DNA of 64,000 nucleotides from an uncultured Erysipelotrichaceae bacterium. Its GTDB lineage: Bacteria > Bacillota_I > Bacilli_A > RFN20 > CAG-826. Of this stretch, positions 34,359-43,574 are shown in pieces. Every line of letters begins with the position of its first letter. The stretch's first letter is position 1. The stretch lies in assembly GCA_902791935.1 (NCBI GenBank), contig CADAXQ010000005.1, positions 17,264 through 81,263 of the forward strand. The letters are read 5' to 3'. A program made the position numbers and the translations under genes. The notes under the pieces were generated by a model. It ran no database searches and was not told the origin of the DNA. It worked only from the letters and a program-made list of their open reading frames with translations.

Positions 34359-34418
34359 CTAATGGTTTAAATGCAATCGTGCTGTTTTTGTCGCCTCATC
34401 AAATGATATTTTATTATG

Positions 34419-34891
34419 AGTATCTATATTTGATACTTTAAGCAAAGTTTTCTTATTTTTATTCGATAAATGGCTTGTTTTGTTTTTTATTTTTTGCCAC
34501 TTTTTCAATGAAATGACGTTGTTTTTATGCAGGCAAACGTCGCTGTTTTTTAACAGTATCTATTTTTGATACTTATATAAAAGTTTGCGTGATTTCATTC
34601 GATGAAACGCCGACTTTTATTTTCGCTTTTTGCCATTTCTAACCAAACAATTCATTTGCGGGTACATTCGTTATTCAATTCAGAAAAAGACTATGTAAGA
34701 CTCCTACTTTAAACTTAGTCCATATATTGAGTAACTTTCAAATAGGATTTCCAAGCGGATTAGCATGCAATGAGATACGCTGCGATTTATCACATATTTT
34801 TATCGTATCTATTTTTGATACTTATCTAAAAGTTATGCTTTATTTATTCGATAAATAGCCGTTTTTAATTTTGTATTTTCAGTCATTTTTA
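34419..34891. repeat. Three copies of an AT-rich hairpin repeat upstream of an ATPase gene
   Basis: Copies begin near 34419, 34556 and 34804, each about 85-90 bp. Every copy has GTATC-TATTTTT-GATAC (6-bp hairpin when A/T flanks pair), then about 25 bases later TTTATTCGATAAA (or ATTCGATGAAA), then a T-rich stretch ending TTTTTGCCATTTTT. A second block (34708-34748 and 34969-35010, TTAAACTTAGTCCATATATT) is repeated after copies 2 and 3, so the unit there is a degenerate tandem of about 250 bp. The rest of this 681-bp gap shows no coding potential. Confidence 0.8.
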
Positions 34892-35039
34892 TGGAAAACA
34901 ACCGAAAGATAATCCCGTATGTATCACTGATATATTGGGTCCAAAAAGTTCAAATTAATTCATCTAATTTTAAACTTAGTCCATATATTGACTAACTTTC
35001 AAGTAGAATTTAAAATTCAAGCAAAGAAGGAATTGCTCA

Positions 35040-36332
35040 ATGAAGATAAAAAGAGATCGGTATCTGAAGCAATTGATTGCCAAACAATGGAACGGTCAGA
35101 TCAAGATTATCACCGGCATTAGACGATGCGGGAAAAGCGTCCTGCTTTTTGATTTGTTCCGAGATTATCTCCTTCAAAATGGTGTGAAGGGAACGAACAT
35201 CATCTCCCTCGCGCTCGACGATAACGCCAATAAGAATTACCGCAATCCAGACGTCCTCTCTCAATATGTCTTAAATCTTTGTTCGGACCAAAGCCAGAAA
35301 TATTACGTTCTGTTGGATGAAATCCAATACGCAATTACCAAGGAGGAGCTCCGAAATACGCAAACTCCGGTAGAGCTTTATGGTGTTCTTGTCGGTTTTC
35401 TGAATCGGAAGAATATTGATGTCTATATTACCGGCAGTAACTCAAGGCTCCTTTCGTCAGACATCCGAACCGAATTCCGTGGCCGCGGGGATAAAATCCA
35501 CGTATATCCCCTTTCTTTCCAGGAATATTTTGAAGCATCCGGGCTCGATAAATGGGATGCCTACAATGAATATATCCTTTACGGCGGGATGCCAAGACTC
35601 CTTCAACTTGGCGACGACACTGAAAAATACAATTACCTGGATGGGCTTTTTGAAGAAATCTACTTTAGAGATATTGAAGAACGATATCAAATCAGACTGC
35701 CAAATGTATTAAGAAGCTTAACGGATGATCTTTGCTCTTCTGTTGGTTCTCTCACGAATGCGGCCAAGATTGCTGCCTCCGTGAATACGCATTTCAAAGT
35801 GAACACCAATAGTATGACGATATCCCAATACCTCTCTTATTTAGAAGACAGCTTCCTCTTTTCCAGAGCGCAGCGTTACGACGTGAAAGGAAAGAGATAT
35901 TTTGAGTATCCCTCCAAATACTATTGCACCGATATCGGATTAAGAAATATTCGCATCGGCCTTCGACAACAAGAAGAAAGCCACATTCTCGAAAATCTTA
36001 TTTATAACGAACTTTGCATTCGCGGCTACGCCGTTGATGTGGGGTTAGTCACCGTAGTAGAGACAAACCAAGAAGGCAAGCAATCGCAAAAAGGACTAGA
36101 AGTTGATTTCATCGCTCACCTGGGCCCGAAACAGTATTACATCCAAGTTGCGTTAAATATGGATGACGAGGAAAAGCAGAGAAAGGAACTCAGACCACTG
36201 TTAGCAATTCACGATTCCTTCCGCAAAGTTGTGATTTCCAAATCCTATGGCAAAAGCTGGGTGGATGAACAAGGGATCCTACGTTTAAACGTCATTGATT
36301 TTCTCTTGGATGAGCACGCCCTTGATCGGTAG
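35040..36332 (+). CDS. AAA_14/DUF4143-type ATPase, copy 1
   Basis: The protein has 430 residues. Walker A is GIRRCGKS (about 26-33), Walker B YVLLDEIQYA, and sensor 1 VYITGSNSRLLSSD. A winged-helix-like middle and a C-terminal nuclease-fold-like DUF4143 region (KGLEVDFIAHLG...YIQVALN) follow, the order seen in COG1373 ATPases. These are frequent in gut bacteria and their role is unclear. The ATG follows AAGGAA. It stands alone, enclosed by related hairpin repeats on both sides (34419-34891 and 36447-36671), unlike a normal operon gene. Confidence 0.85.
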   Translation: MKIKRDRYLKQLIAKQWNGQIKIITGIRRCGKSVLLFDLFRDYLLQNGVKGTNIISLALDDNANKNYRNPDVLSQYVLNLCSDQSQKYYVLLDEIQYAITKEELRNTQTPVELYGVLVGFLNRKNIDVYITGSNSRLLSSDIRTEFRGRGDKIHVYPLSFQEYFEASGLDKWDAYNEYILYGGMPRLLQLGDDTEKYNYLDGLFEEIYFRDIEERYQIRLPNVLRSLTDDLCSSVGSLTNAAKIAASVNTHFKVNTNSMTISQYLSYLEDSFLFSRAQRYDVKGKRYFEYPSKYYCTDIGLRNIRIGLRQQEESHILENLIYNELCIRGYAVDVGLVTVVETNQEGKQSQKGLEVDFIAHLGPKQYYIQVALNMDDEEKQRKELRPLLAIHDSFRKVVISKSYGKSWVDEQGILRLNVIDFLLDEHALDR

Positions 36333-36446
36333 ATTTGTTTTCTTGCGGCCATAAAAGCGATATTCCAGCAACAGCAATGCTTGCTGGGTGCTTTTCCTGT
36401 CGTCTTTCGTTTGATGGATGGTTCATTTTTTTGACGTCTTATTTCA

Positions 36447-36671
36447 TAGTATCTAATATTGATACTTTATTATAAGTTTTGACTTATTTATTCGATAAAT
36501 AGCCATTTTTTATTTTCTTTTTTTGCCATTTATTTAGATATGATGACTGAAAATAATTACTGCCAAAGACAATTCATTTTCATAGTATCTATTTTTGATA
36601 CTTATCTATAAGTTTATATATTTTTATTCGATAAACAGCCAACTTTTATTTTTATTTTTTGCCATTTTTTG
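36447..36671. repeat. Two copies of the AT-rich hairpin repeat downstream of the ATPase gene
   Basis: Copies start near 36449 and 36585, 136 bp apart, with the same GTATC...GATAC hairpin, TTTATTCGATAAA palindrome and TTTTTTGCCATTT tail as the upstream copies and in the same orientation. The first two upstream copies are also about 137 bp apart. Confidence 0.8.
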
Positions 36672-36685
36672 ACAAATTCAGTCAT

Positions 36686-36733
36686 AAAAAGAGGCACGAA
36701 TCAAATGAATCGTTCCATTCAACTCGTGCCTCT
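36686..36733 (-). terminator. Terminator of the second glycan operon
   Basis: AGAGGCACGA pairs with TCGTGCCTCT across a 24-base loop and is followed on the minus strand by TTTTT. It lies 17 bases past the GH5 stop codon. Confidence 0.8.
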
Positions 36734-36749
36734 AATGGGGGGAGCGACC

Positions 36750-38906
36750 TTACGCGTTCACATTACGCCAAAGGATGTTTAATTCACAAATGGACCACCA
36801 GTTATTGGTCTCATGAGGACCTTTTAAGGTGATTTTGACATATCGGGCTGTCTGAGGGGTGCTTGGTAAGAGCACCATCTTTGTCCCAAAGCCAATGCCT
36901 ACATTATTGAGCTCAATTGTACTGAAATTCACTCCGTCAAAAGAGGAAGACACTTCATAGGATCCCGGATAATCCTCTTGATAACCAAGCATCTCAATCT
37001 TGTCGAAGTTCTCGTTTTGGCCGAAGTCGACCATCAGCCATTGCCCGGCCGCTTGAGCCACGCCACTGCTCCATCGTGTAGAAGCAATGCCGTCTTTTAA
37101 GAACGAAAGGGGATAGATATAAGGAAGAGATGCTGTATTTGATGCACTAAGCTTCCAACCGCTCCGGTCTAGCGCAACATAAGGATGGTTAGTACTGCCA
37201 TCAGCCCTCGCTGAAACAAGACGAACTAAGGCAGCGTTTTCTTGGAAATGCGAAGTTTGGCATGCGCCCCATAAGGATTGAATCCGGCTATAAGAGTCAT
37301 GCAATAAATCTGGTTCTTCGCCATCAAACGTATTGTAGTAACCCCAGTTTCCGCCGCCAGAGTCATAAATCGTCCCGCGAACTTTGTACGCCCAATTTGT
37401 CCAGGAAATACCATTCCGATTTAAATCCGATAAAAAGTCGTCCCATACGTCGGAGAAGTAATAAAGACAGAATTCACCAACCAGCAAAGGAACGTTCCAC
37501 TGGGTTTGAATCTGGCTCATCGTAGAAACCGTATTGTTCGCGAGCTGTTTTTGAGAGGACCAGTCTTTTGGATGATCCATGTCATAGGGATGTTTTTCAA
37601 ACATATAGTTCGTCCAAGTTGCCCGTTCTGGCCGATTGGTGGCAACGCTCCAGTCCATAAATTCTTCGAAAATCACGATATGGTTGGTATCAATCGCACG
37701 GACAGTTTGATAAATGCGGTCGTAGAATCCGTATTTCAAATCTTCATAGGCAGCATTGGTATCAAAATTCAAGACGGGTTCATTCAACAAGCCATAAGCA
37801 CCTACGGTTGGGTTGTCTTTATAACGTGTTGCCAAGGCGCTCCAAATGTTTAACACCACGTTTTGGTTCCAAGCTACGGTTGCGGTATCCCCGGCGTATA
37901 ACTTGGTGGGCACTGGGCTTGCTTCGCCACAACTTGCCCAGCAATTATCGCCACCCGGTGCCCCATGGAAATCAATCAAGACATAGATGCCGTATTGTGC
38001 GCATTGTTGAATCGCCCAATCGAGTTTGGCAAAGCCATTGTTGCTGTCGGTACGGAACGTTCCGTCTGGGTGCATAAAATCCATCCAATACACAGGAACC
38101 CGCACAAAATTCATGTTCATGGAGGCAATCTTGGCGATATCGCTGGCTTGGATCCATGCGTTTTGATAGGTAGCAAACAATTGATTCGTTGCGTCCTCTC
38201 CGAAACGTCTAAATAATGTGGTACGTACGTGATATTCATCGCCCATACACAAGCTGATGTTCGCAACCGTCCACCATTGACCGTCCTCAGAAGATTGCGA
38301 AGGACGTATCGCAAAATATTTCGCAAGCTGTGGGCCCATATCCAGCACGACGATGCCTTCGCTAGAACGCGAATCATCAATTTTTAAGCTGGAAGGAGAA
38401 AACCAATTGGTCCAATCCTGACTAAGCCATACCGTGCCGCCGCGAAGATAATCGCCAACGTGATTGGGGCCGGTTTCCACGACGATTTTTTCAACGTAAC
38501 GAGCTTCGTCAAGTTCAATCAATAACTCAGAGCCGTCCGCCGTTTGGGCAACCCCAGACTGCCAATAAGTAGATAAGTCATTGACGGTGTGGCCATCGAC
38601 AACTTTTGTGTCAATCGCATTTGAAGCGCTTAGATCGCCATAGGTGGAGGAAGGAGTAATTTTTGTGTACTGCTGATGGTCTAGTTCACCATAACCAACA
38701 GGACCCATCCACCCTTCTTGCATTAACCATCCACCAAAATTGGTGCCCCGGAATGTGATGGCGTTTCCGTTGGCATCTTTAATTTGACTGCCGTCGGTAT
38801 GTAACATGGTTTGGGTGGCGCTGGCAACTACTTTTTGAGGTGCGGGTACTTCATAGGAAAGGAGAGGGAAAATCATCAACGCAAGCGCTTTTAAGATTCT
38901 TTTCAT
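36750..38906 (-). CDS. Secreted GH5 glycosidase with an inserted and a C-terminal discoidin domain
   Basis: The protein has 718 residues: a signal peptide (about 1-30) and a GH5-type barrel beginning with ITFRGTNFGGWL (about 50-61). The barrel is interrupted by a discoidin (F5/8C)-like domain (about 80-220, with YVEKIVVETGPNHVGDY and KYFAIRPSQ), then continues with NFVRVPVYW, DFHGAPGG, the acid/base motif LLNEP and the nucleophile Glu in LLVGEFCLYY. A second discoidin domain ends the protein (about 585-718, ARYVKITLKGP). Catalytic residues look complete. The start at 38906 follows AAAGGA. It probably acts outside the cell on a beta-glucan-type polymer; the exact substrate is unknown. Confidence 0.85.
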   Translation of the reverse strand: MKRILKALALMIFPLLSYEVPAPQKVVASATQTMLHTDGSQIKDANGNAITFRGTNFGGWLMQEGWMGPVGYGELDHQQYTKITPSSTYGDLSASNAIDTKVVDGHTVNDLSTYWQSGVAQTADGSELLIELDEARYVEKIVVETGPNHVGDYLRGGTVWLSQDWTNWFSPSSLKIDDSRSSEGIVVLDMGPQLAKYFAIRPSQSSEDGQWWTVANISLCMGDEYHVRTTLFRRFGEDATNQLFATYQNAWIQASDIAKIASMNMNFVRVPVYWMDFMHPDGTFRTDSNNGFAKLDWAIQQCAQYGIYVLIDFHGAPGGDNCWASCGEASPVPTKLYAGDTATVAWNQNVVLNIWSALATRYKDNPTVGAYGLLNEPVLNFDTNAAYEDLKYGFYDRIYQTVRAIDTNHIVIFEEFMDWSVATNRPERATWTNYMFEKHPYDMDHPKDWSSQKQLANNTVSTMSQIQTQWNVPLLVGEFCLYYFSDVWDDFLSDLNRNGISWTNWAYKVRGTIYDSGGGNWGYYNTFDGEEPDLLHDSYSRIQSLWGACQTSHFQENAALVRLVSARADGSTNHPYVALDRSGWKLSASNTASLPYIYPLSFLKDGIASTRWSSGVAQAAGQWLMVDFGQNENFDKIEMLGYQEDYPGSYEVSSSFDGVNFSTIELNNVGIGFGTKMVLLPSTPQTARYVKITLKGPHETNNWWSICELNILWRNVNA

Positions 38907-38928
38907 ACGTTTCCTTTCTTGGATCCAA

Positions 38929-40440
38929 CTAATGCGGTTTATTGAGTTCCACCGACATGAGTCGTGACCCATCTTTTTCACTTTGGATGCGGAGGAGATG
39001 TTTAACGCCGCGAGATAAAAAGAATTGGTTTCCTTCCTTTCCATCGACGGTCACACGGAAGACGCCATCTCCATGAGGGACGATATCAACAAAGACTTCG
39101 GTTGGAGTGGATAGATGATAGATCAGTGCTTCTCCTGCTTCTAACGACACACACATCGCGTCTTCGGATGCAAAAGGTTCGCCGGCAGGGCAATGGAAGT
39201 TGGGTGCTCCTTGGTGGCCATCCAGGAAAGCAATCGAAACGGGGTCGGTTTCGCGGAAGAGGACGCCGCCATGACGCGGAGTATGGACTTCCCAGTCATC
39301 ATAAGAGACGGCAGGAATCGTGGTGGATGGCAAACGAAGGCAGGCGGATGCGGTTTTATCTTGATATTCTGCGTGTTGAATGGAATCTAGAAGACCTTGT
39401 AATGCTTCTTTGCCATGCCTAGGAAATGGACCGCCTTGGGAATAGGATTCCATCTCGTTCCAATATGGCGGAACAGAGAAACACGAAAATCCATTGCGGT
39501 TCTCCATTTTCTTATAGGCCCAGAAGCACCACCCAATCCCCTCCCTTTCTAGTAAAGGGAACGTTAAGGCATACCAATCGCGGTTGTTTTCTCCCGTCTC
39601 ACCACACCATAAAGGGATGTTGAATTGTTTTTGAAAGGCAAGATAGTGGCTTAAGGATTCGCGGTCAGGGGCGTTCCAATACTTATGGAATTGAAATAAT
39701 AGGTTGTCGTGCATTTCTTCGGGGCTAAGGCCACTTAACGGCGCCAAATTAGTTGCCCAATGGCTGCCTTCTAATACCAACATGTGATGGGGATCAACCT
39801 CACGAATGGCGTGAACAAGCCTGCGGTATAACGGTAATAACCGCGCTTCATAGGGGGAATACTCAGGTTTTAGTGGCTCGTTCAACAAATCGTAACCACC
39901 AACCCATTCTTCGGATTGATAACGTTCGGCCAAAGCTACCCAAAGATGAACCAACTCGTCCTGATATTTCGGTTCCGTGAAAAGATGAGGAAAATCATCT
40001 GCCGTATCATCAATGTTGGCTCCGGTTTGCCCACCTGGTGCTGCATGACAGTCTAGAAACACAAAGAGATGGTGTTTCTTACCCCACTTTACGGCATCGT
40101 CTAAATGACGAATTTCTTCCGGAACCAAAGCACCATTCTTCCATAATCTTCGACTATTAAACGGAACTCGAACCGAATTTAGGCCCAAGCTAGCTACGTA
40201 ACGGAAATCCTCTTCGGTGATAAAACAATCCTCATAATGATGGAGAAAGGCTTCTTTTGCTTCTTCGCTACCCAGAATCTCTTGTATTAATGACTCGATG
40301 GTTCTACTTCGGTCATAAGGAGTAACCAAATTCCAAAGATACCCTTCTAAGTTTAACCAACCACCGAAACCGACCCCACGAAGGAGAACGGGTTGGTTTT
40401 CAAAATAGAGTCGTTTTTCTTTGGTGACCAAATATCCCAT
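38929..40440 (-). CDS. Cytoplasmic GH5 glycosidase (exo-glucanase-like)
   Basis: The 503-residue protein has no signal peptide. LLRGVGFGGWLNLEG, SVRVPFNSR, LDCHAAPGGQTG, the acid/base GGYDLLNEP and the nucleophile region LWCGETGEN mark a GH5 barrel similar to exo-1,3-glucanases. A beta-sandwich of about 130 residues follows. It lies four bases after the permease gene and probably hydrolyses imported oligosaccharides. The secreted GH5 encoded next would make those oligosaccharides outside. Confidence 0.85.
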   Translation of the reverse strand: MGYLVTKEKRLYFENQPVLLRGVGFGGWLNLEGYLWNLVTPYDRSRTIESLIQEILGSEEAKEAFLHHYEDCFITEEDFRYVASLGLNSVRVPFNSRRLWKNGALVPEEIRHLDDAVKWGKKHHLFVFLDCHAAPGGQTGANIDDTADDFPHLFTEPKYQDELVHLWVALAERYQSEEWVGGYDLLNEPLKPEYSPYEARLLPLYRRLVHAIREVDPHHMLVLEGSHWATNLAPLSGLSPEEMHDNLLFQFHKYWNAPDRESLSHYLAFQKQFNIPLWCGETGENNRDWYALTFPLLEREGIGWCFWAYKKMENRNGFSCFSVPPYWNEMESYSQGGPFPRHGKEALQGLLDSIQHAEYQDKTASACLRLPSTTIPAVSYDDWEVHTPRHGGVLFRETDPVSIAFLDGHQGAPNFHCPAGEPFASEDAMCVSLEAGEALIYHLSTPTEVFVDIVPHGDGVFRVTVDGKEGNQFFLSRGVKHLLRIQSEKDGSRLMSVELNKPH

Positions 40441-40444
40441 ACCC

Positions 40445-41287
40445 CTACCCTTTTAATGCCCCGCTGGTAATGCCGGCAAGAATTTTCTTTTGGAAGAAAA
40501 GATAGAAGATAATGACGGGTAATGCGCTTAATATCAACGCGCTTAAGATGCTTGTCCAGTCGTTGCTATATTGCCCAAATAACGTATTGGTCGATAACAA
40601 CAAGGTGTAGGTCTTACGATCGGATAACACGATTAAAGGAAGTAAGAAGTCATTCCAAATCCATAAGGCATTCGTAATGACAACCGTGGCCGTGATTGGC
40701 TTCAGCAACGGAAAGACAACATGGAAGAAGACTTGGAACTTATTGCAACCGTCCACCAATGCTGCTTCTTCGATTTCGTAAGGAATGCCCTTCACAAAGC
40801 CATGATATAAGAAGATGGCCATGCTGACCCCTAAACCAGCATAAATCAAAGAAAGGCCGGCGAGAGAGTTCCGGAAATGGAATGCCGTCACGATCTTATA
40901 AAGCGGAATCATAATGGCACTAAAAGGAATCAGCATGGAAAAGATAAAGAATTTCAGGATGATGTTACTTAATTTGGTCTTGGTGCGGCATAGTGCCCAC
41001 CCCGCCACGGAAGAGAAGGCAACAATCAAGAAGACGCCTAGCGCAGTTAAGAAAACCGTGTTGAGAAGACTACGACCATATTGCATCTTTTGATAGGCAC
41101 GAACGTAGTTATCAAAGGTGGGGTGTTCGGAGAACGCTAAGATGTTGGTAAACAATTCTCCGTTGGTTTTGAAGGAATTGAGCAAAGCCATGTATAACGG
41201 GAAGAGCCAAAGCAGCAACGCGAGAACCAAAAAGACATCAACTAAGACATAGCCCACACTAACGTGACGATAAGTGCGCCGTCTCAT
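40445..41287 (-). CDS. Carbohydrate ABC permease (MalG-like), second system
   Basis: The 280-residue CUT1 permease has about six membrane segments and the EAA loop EAALVDGCNKFQVFFHVVFPLL. It overlaps its partner by ATGA (41284-41287). It is the second channel subunit of the transporter whose binding protein is at 42240. Confidence 0.92.
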   Translation of the reverse strand: MRRRTYRHVSVGYVLVDVFLVLALLLWLFPLYMALLNSFKTNGELFTNILAFSEHPTFDNYVRAYQKMQYGRSLLNTVFLTALGVFLIVAFSSVAGWALCRTKTKLSNIILKFFIFSMLIPFSAIMIPLYKIVTAFHFRNSLAGLSLIYAGLGVSMAIFLYHGFVKGIPYEIEEAALVDGCNKFQVFFHVVFPLLKPITATVVITNALWIWNDFLLPLIVLSDRKTYTLLLSTNTLFGQYSNDWTSILSALILSALPVIIFYLFFQKKILAGITSGALKG

Positions 41288-42168
41288 AGGTCTTCCTCCT
41301 GCTTCTGCATGATGGAGAGTTGGACTAAGGTAACGAGCAGCACAATGAGGAAAAGCACCATGGATTTCGCGGTGGAATAACCAAACCGCGTATTCCCTTT
41401 AAACGCTTCTTCGTAAATATTGATGGCCACAGACTGCGTTGCCGTGCCTGGCCCACCACCCGTTAAGGTGTAAATAACGTCAAAGACCTGGAAACCGGAA
41501 TTTAACGTCCAGAAGACGCAAATGGTGGCAGCCGGGCGAATTAAGGGCCGAACCACGTACCAAAACGTTTGAAAACTATTGCAGCCATCTAATTTGCTCG
41601 CTTCTTTTAAATCGCTTGGCACGCCTTGTAACCCGGCAATGTAGATGATCATCAGATAACCAACCGCGCCCCAACAACTCACGATCAAAATAGACCAAAA
41701 CGAGTAATTGGGATCGCCCGTCCAAGAATGATCTAAGAACGTCCAATGCCAATTATCTGCCAAGTAATAGACCACTTTGGTGAAGATAAACATCCACATA
41801 TAGCCCCCAATGACCATGGAAATCATGTTGGGCATATAGAAGATGGTGCGTAACGCGCCGCGTAAATGGCGGCGGCTTTCAATCGCGACCGCCAGGATTA
41901 ACGCCATCACATTCGCCATGACGACAAAAGCCGCAACATACTTTGCCGTGAAGCCAAGTGACCGCCAGAAATCGCTGTCAGACGCCATTTTTTGATAATT
42001 CGCAAAGCCAACAAAATCAAACGTCGGATTTAAACCATTCCAGTTCGTTAACGAGTAATAGAACCCGGAAATCGCAGGGAAAAGCTTAAAAATAATGTAA
42101 ACGGTGAGGGCAGGCAAGCAAAAAAGGAGAAGCATGAGGTTCGCTTTCCGTTGCATTTCTCGGTTCAT
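41284..42168 (-). CDS. Carbohydrate ABC permease (MalF-like), second system
   Basis: The 294-residue CUT1 permease has the loop EASKLDGCNSFQTFWYVVRPLI and the LTGGGPGTATQ segment typical of MalF-like permeases. AGGAGG-type sequence precedes the ATG. A stable hairpin stands between it and the binding-protein gene, as is common where the binding protein must be made in excess. Confidence 0.92.
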   Translation of the reverse strand: MNREMQRKANLMLLLFCLPALTVYIIFKLFPAISGFYYSLTNWNGLNPTFDFVGFANYQKMASDSDFWRSLGFTAKYVAAFVVMANVMALILAVAIESRRHLRGALRTIFYMPNMISMVIGGYMWMFIFTKVVYYLADNWHWTFLDHSWTGDPNYSFWSILIVSCWGAVGYLMIIYIAGLQGVPSDLKEASKLDGCNSFQTFWYVVRPLIRPAATICVFWTLNSGFQVFDVIYTLTGGGPGTATQSVAINIYEEAFKGNTRFGYSTAKSMVLFLIVLLVTLVQLSIMQKQEEDL

Positions 42169-42193
42169 ACTTCTCCTCCTTTTTGATATTGAG

Positions 42194-42222
42194 AAAGGGC
42201 CAGGCAGAATTGCCTGCCCCTT
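42194..42222 (-). promoter_or_regulatory. Intercistronic hairpin between binding protein and permeases
   Basis: GGGGCAGGCA-ATTC-TGCCTGGCCC on the minus strand lies 18 bases after the binding-protein stop and has no long T run. It may stabilise the upstream mRNA or partly stop transcription. Confidence 0.65.
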
Positions 42223-42239
42223 CTATTTCGGTGATGATG

Positions 42240-43484
42240 TTATTTCGCGATCGCGTCTTTATAGGTTGCGTCCATCGTTGTGATGAACTGCTCTTTCGTG
42301 ACCGTCTTTTGATAGTATTCTTGTAACAACTTGCCTTGTTTGTCCGTTACGGCAGACGGAAGGACTAAGTCTTTATAGCTGCGGCCTTTTTCAACATATT
42401 CCATGGCTTCAGAGACATAGGCGGCCGCTTCATAGTGATGGCAGGTGGCAATCGGATTAAACTTGCAAGCTTCAAATAAGCTTGAGCTGTCATTGTCATC
42501 GAGAACATAGTTTGCGAACTTTAAGGCCAAGTCCTTGTTCTTCGAATTGGGATGAACCGCTAACGTAGTGGAAACCGATAGGTTAATCCGCGTGCAGTTT
42601 TCATCGTCATTGACGGGCATAGCCAAGACACCAAGATTGAAGTTTGGCTTGGTTTCAAAGATGGTTCCCGCTGACCAGGTGCCATTCACATACATGGCAG
42701 CTTTGCCGTTAGCAAAGTCGGCAGAACCCGCTTCTGCGCCTTCCTCCATCGCCCGGTCAGTGCCGTGCGCCATAATGAGGTCAATAGCATCGAAGATAGC
42801 TGAAACTTCATTGTAAGAGCCGGTGCCAGCATTCATCCGTTCGACCCAACCGGTGACTTTGCCAGAGACTAAGCCACCCAAGGTGACGGCGGTCATTAAC
42901 TGCGGTACCCAAGAATCATGGAACGCCAACATGAACGGCGTATAGCTCTTCGCTTCCAGGGCAGTGACGATGTTTCGAAGATCCGTTAAGGTCTTAGGAA
43001 GAGCAGTGATGCCGGCATCCTTAAACATATCCTTGTTATAAAGGACACTCCAAGCTTGGCTTTCTAAAGGAACGCCAAGAACTTTGCCATCTAACGACAC
43101 CATGGCTTTAACGTCATCGTAGATTTTGGCGGCCAGCGGCTGACTCGTTAAATCCGTTAAATAACCGGCAGTGTTGTATTCGGCAATGTTGTTGGAATGG
43201 AGGGTGTAGAGATCCGGTGCATCCGTGTTTTGAAGCCTCGCTTTAAGGACGGTTTCATATTGGTCGGATGTCGGCATTTCCAAATTCACTTTGACTTTAA
43301 TGTTCTCATCTTTGAGCATCTTGTCTTCGAATTTGTGGCAATACGCTTCCCACTGCTCCATGTATTGTGGGAAGCTCATCATGATGTTGAGTTCCTTGGT
43401 TTCACCGCCGCTTTGCGTATTGGTGCATGCGGTTAACGGAGCTAACAGGACGAGGGTGGCAAGCATAGCAAAAGATTTTTTCAT
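42240..43484 (-). CDS. Sugar ABC transporter substrate-binding lipoprotein
   Basis: The protein has 414 residues starting MKKSFAMLATLVLLAPLTAC, with a clear lipobox (LTAC). The body reads as a CUT1 binding protein (LKARLQNTDAPDLYTLHSN, GKAAMYVNGTWSAGTI, LALKFANYVLDDND). The start at 43484 follows AAAGGAG. The promoter region holds a cre-like palindrome, so carbon control is likely. It serves the two permeases downstream; the cargo is probably an oligosaccharide released by the GH5 and GH30 enzymes. Confidence 0.92.
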   Translation of the reverse strand: MKKSFAMLATLVLLAPLTACTNTQSGGETKELNIMMSFPQYMEQWEAYCHKFEDKMLKDENIKVKVNLEMPTSDQYETVLKARLQNTDAPDLYTLHSNNIAEYNTAGYLTDLTSQPLAAKIYDDVKAMVSLDGKVLGVPLESQAWSVLYNKDMFKDAGITALPKTLTDLRNIVTALEAKSYTPFMLAFHDSWVPQLMTAVTLGGLVSGKVTGWVERMNAGTGSYNEVSAIFDAIDLIMAHGTDRAMEEGAEAGSADFANGKAAMYVNGTWSAGTIFETKPNFNLGVLAMPVNDDENCTRINLSVSTTLAVHPNSKNKDLALKFANYVLDDNDSSSLFEACKFNPIATCHHYEAAAYVSEAMEYVEKGRSYKDLVLPSAVTDKQGKLLQEYYQKTVTKEQFITTMDATYKDAIAK

Positions 43485-43529
43485 AGGGACTCCTTTCTGC
43501 TTACGCCTTTTGATTGTCTTTAGATTACA

Positions 43530-43545
43530 ATGTAACCGCTTACAT
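43530..43545. promoter_or_regulatory. cre-like or LacI-type operator
   Basis: ATGTAACCGCTTACAT is a near-perfect palindrome with the central CG of cre/LacI-family sites. It lies 46 bases before the binding-protein ATG and just after the response-regulator gene. CcpA or a local LacI-type protein could bind; none is encoded in this window. Confidence 0.5.
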
Positions 43546-43574
43546 TTCTTTGGCAAGCGTTGACTTCTCGCTTG

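Noticed and set aside
34419..36671. Evenly spaced repeats considered as a CRISPR array
   Set aside because: Units are long, AT-rich and degenerate, spacing is uneven overall, there are no unique spacers of constant length, and there are no cas genes.
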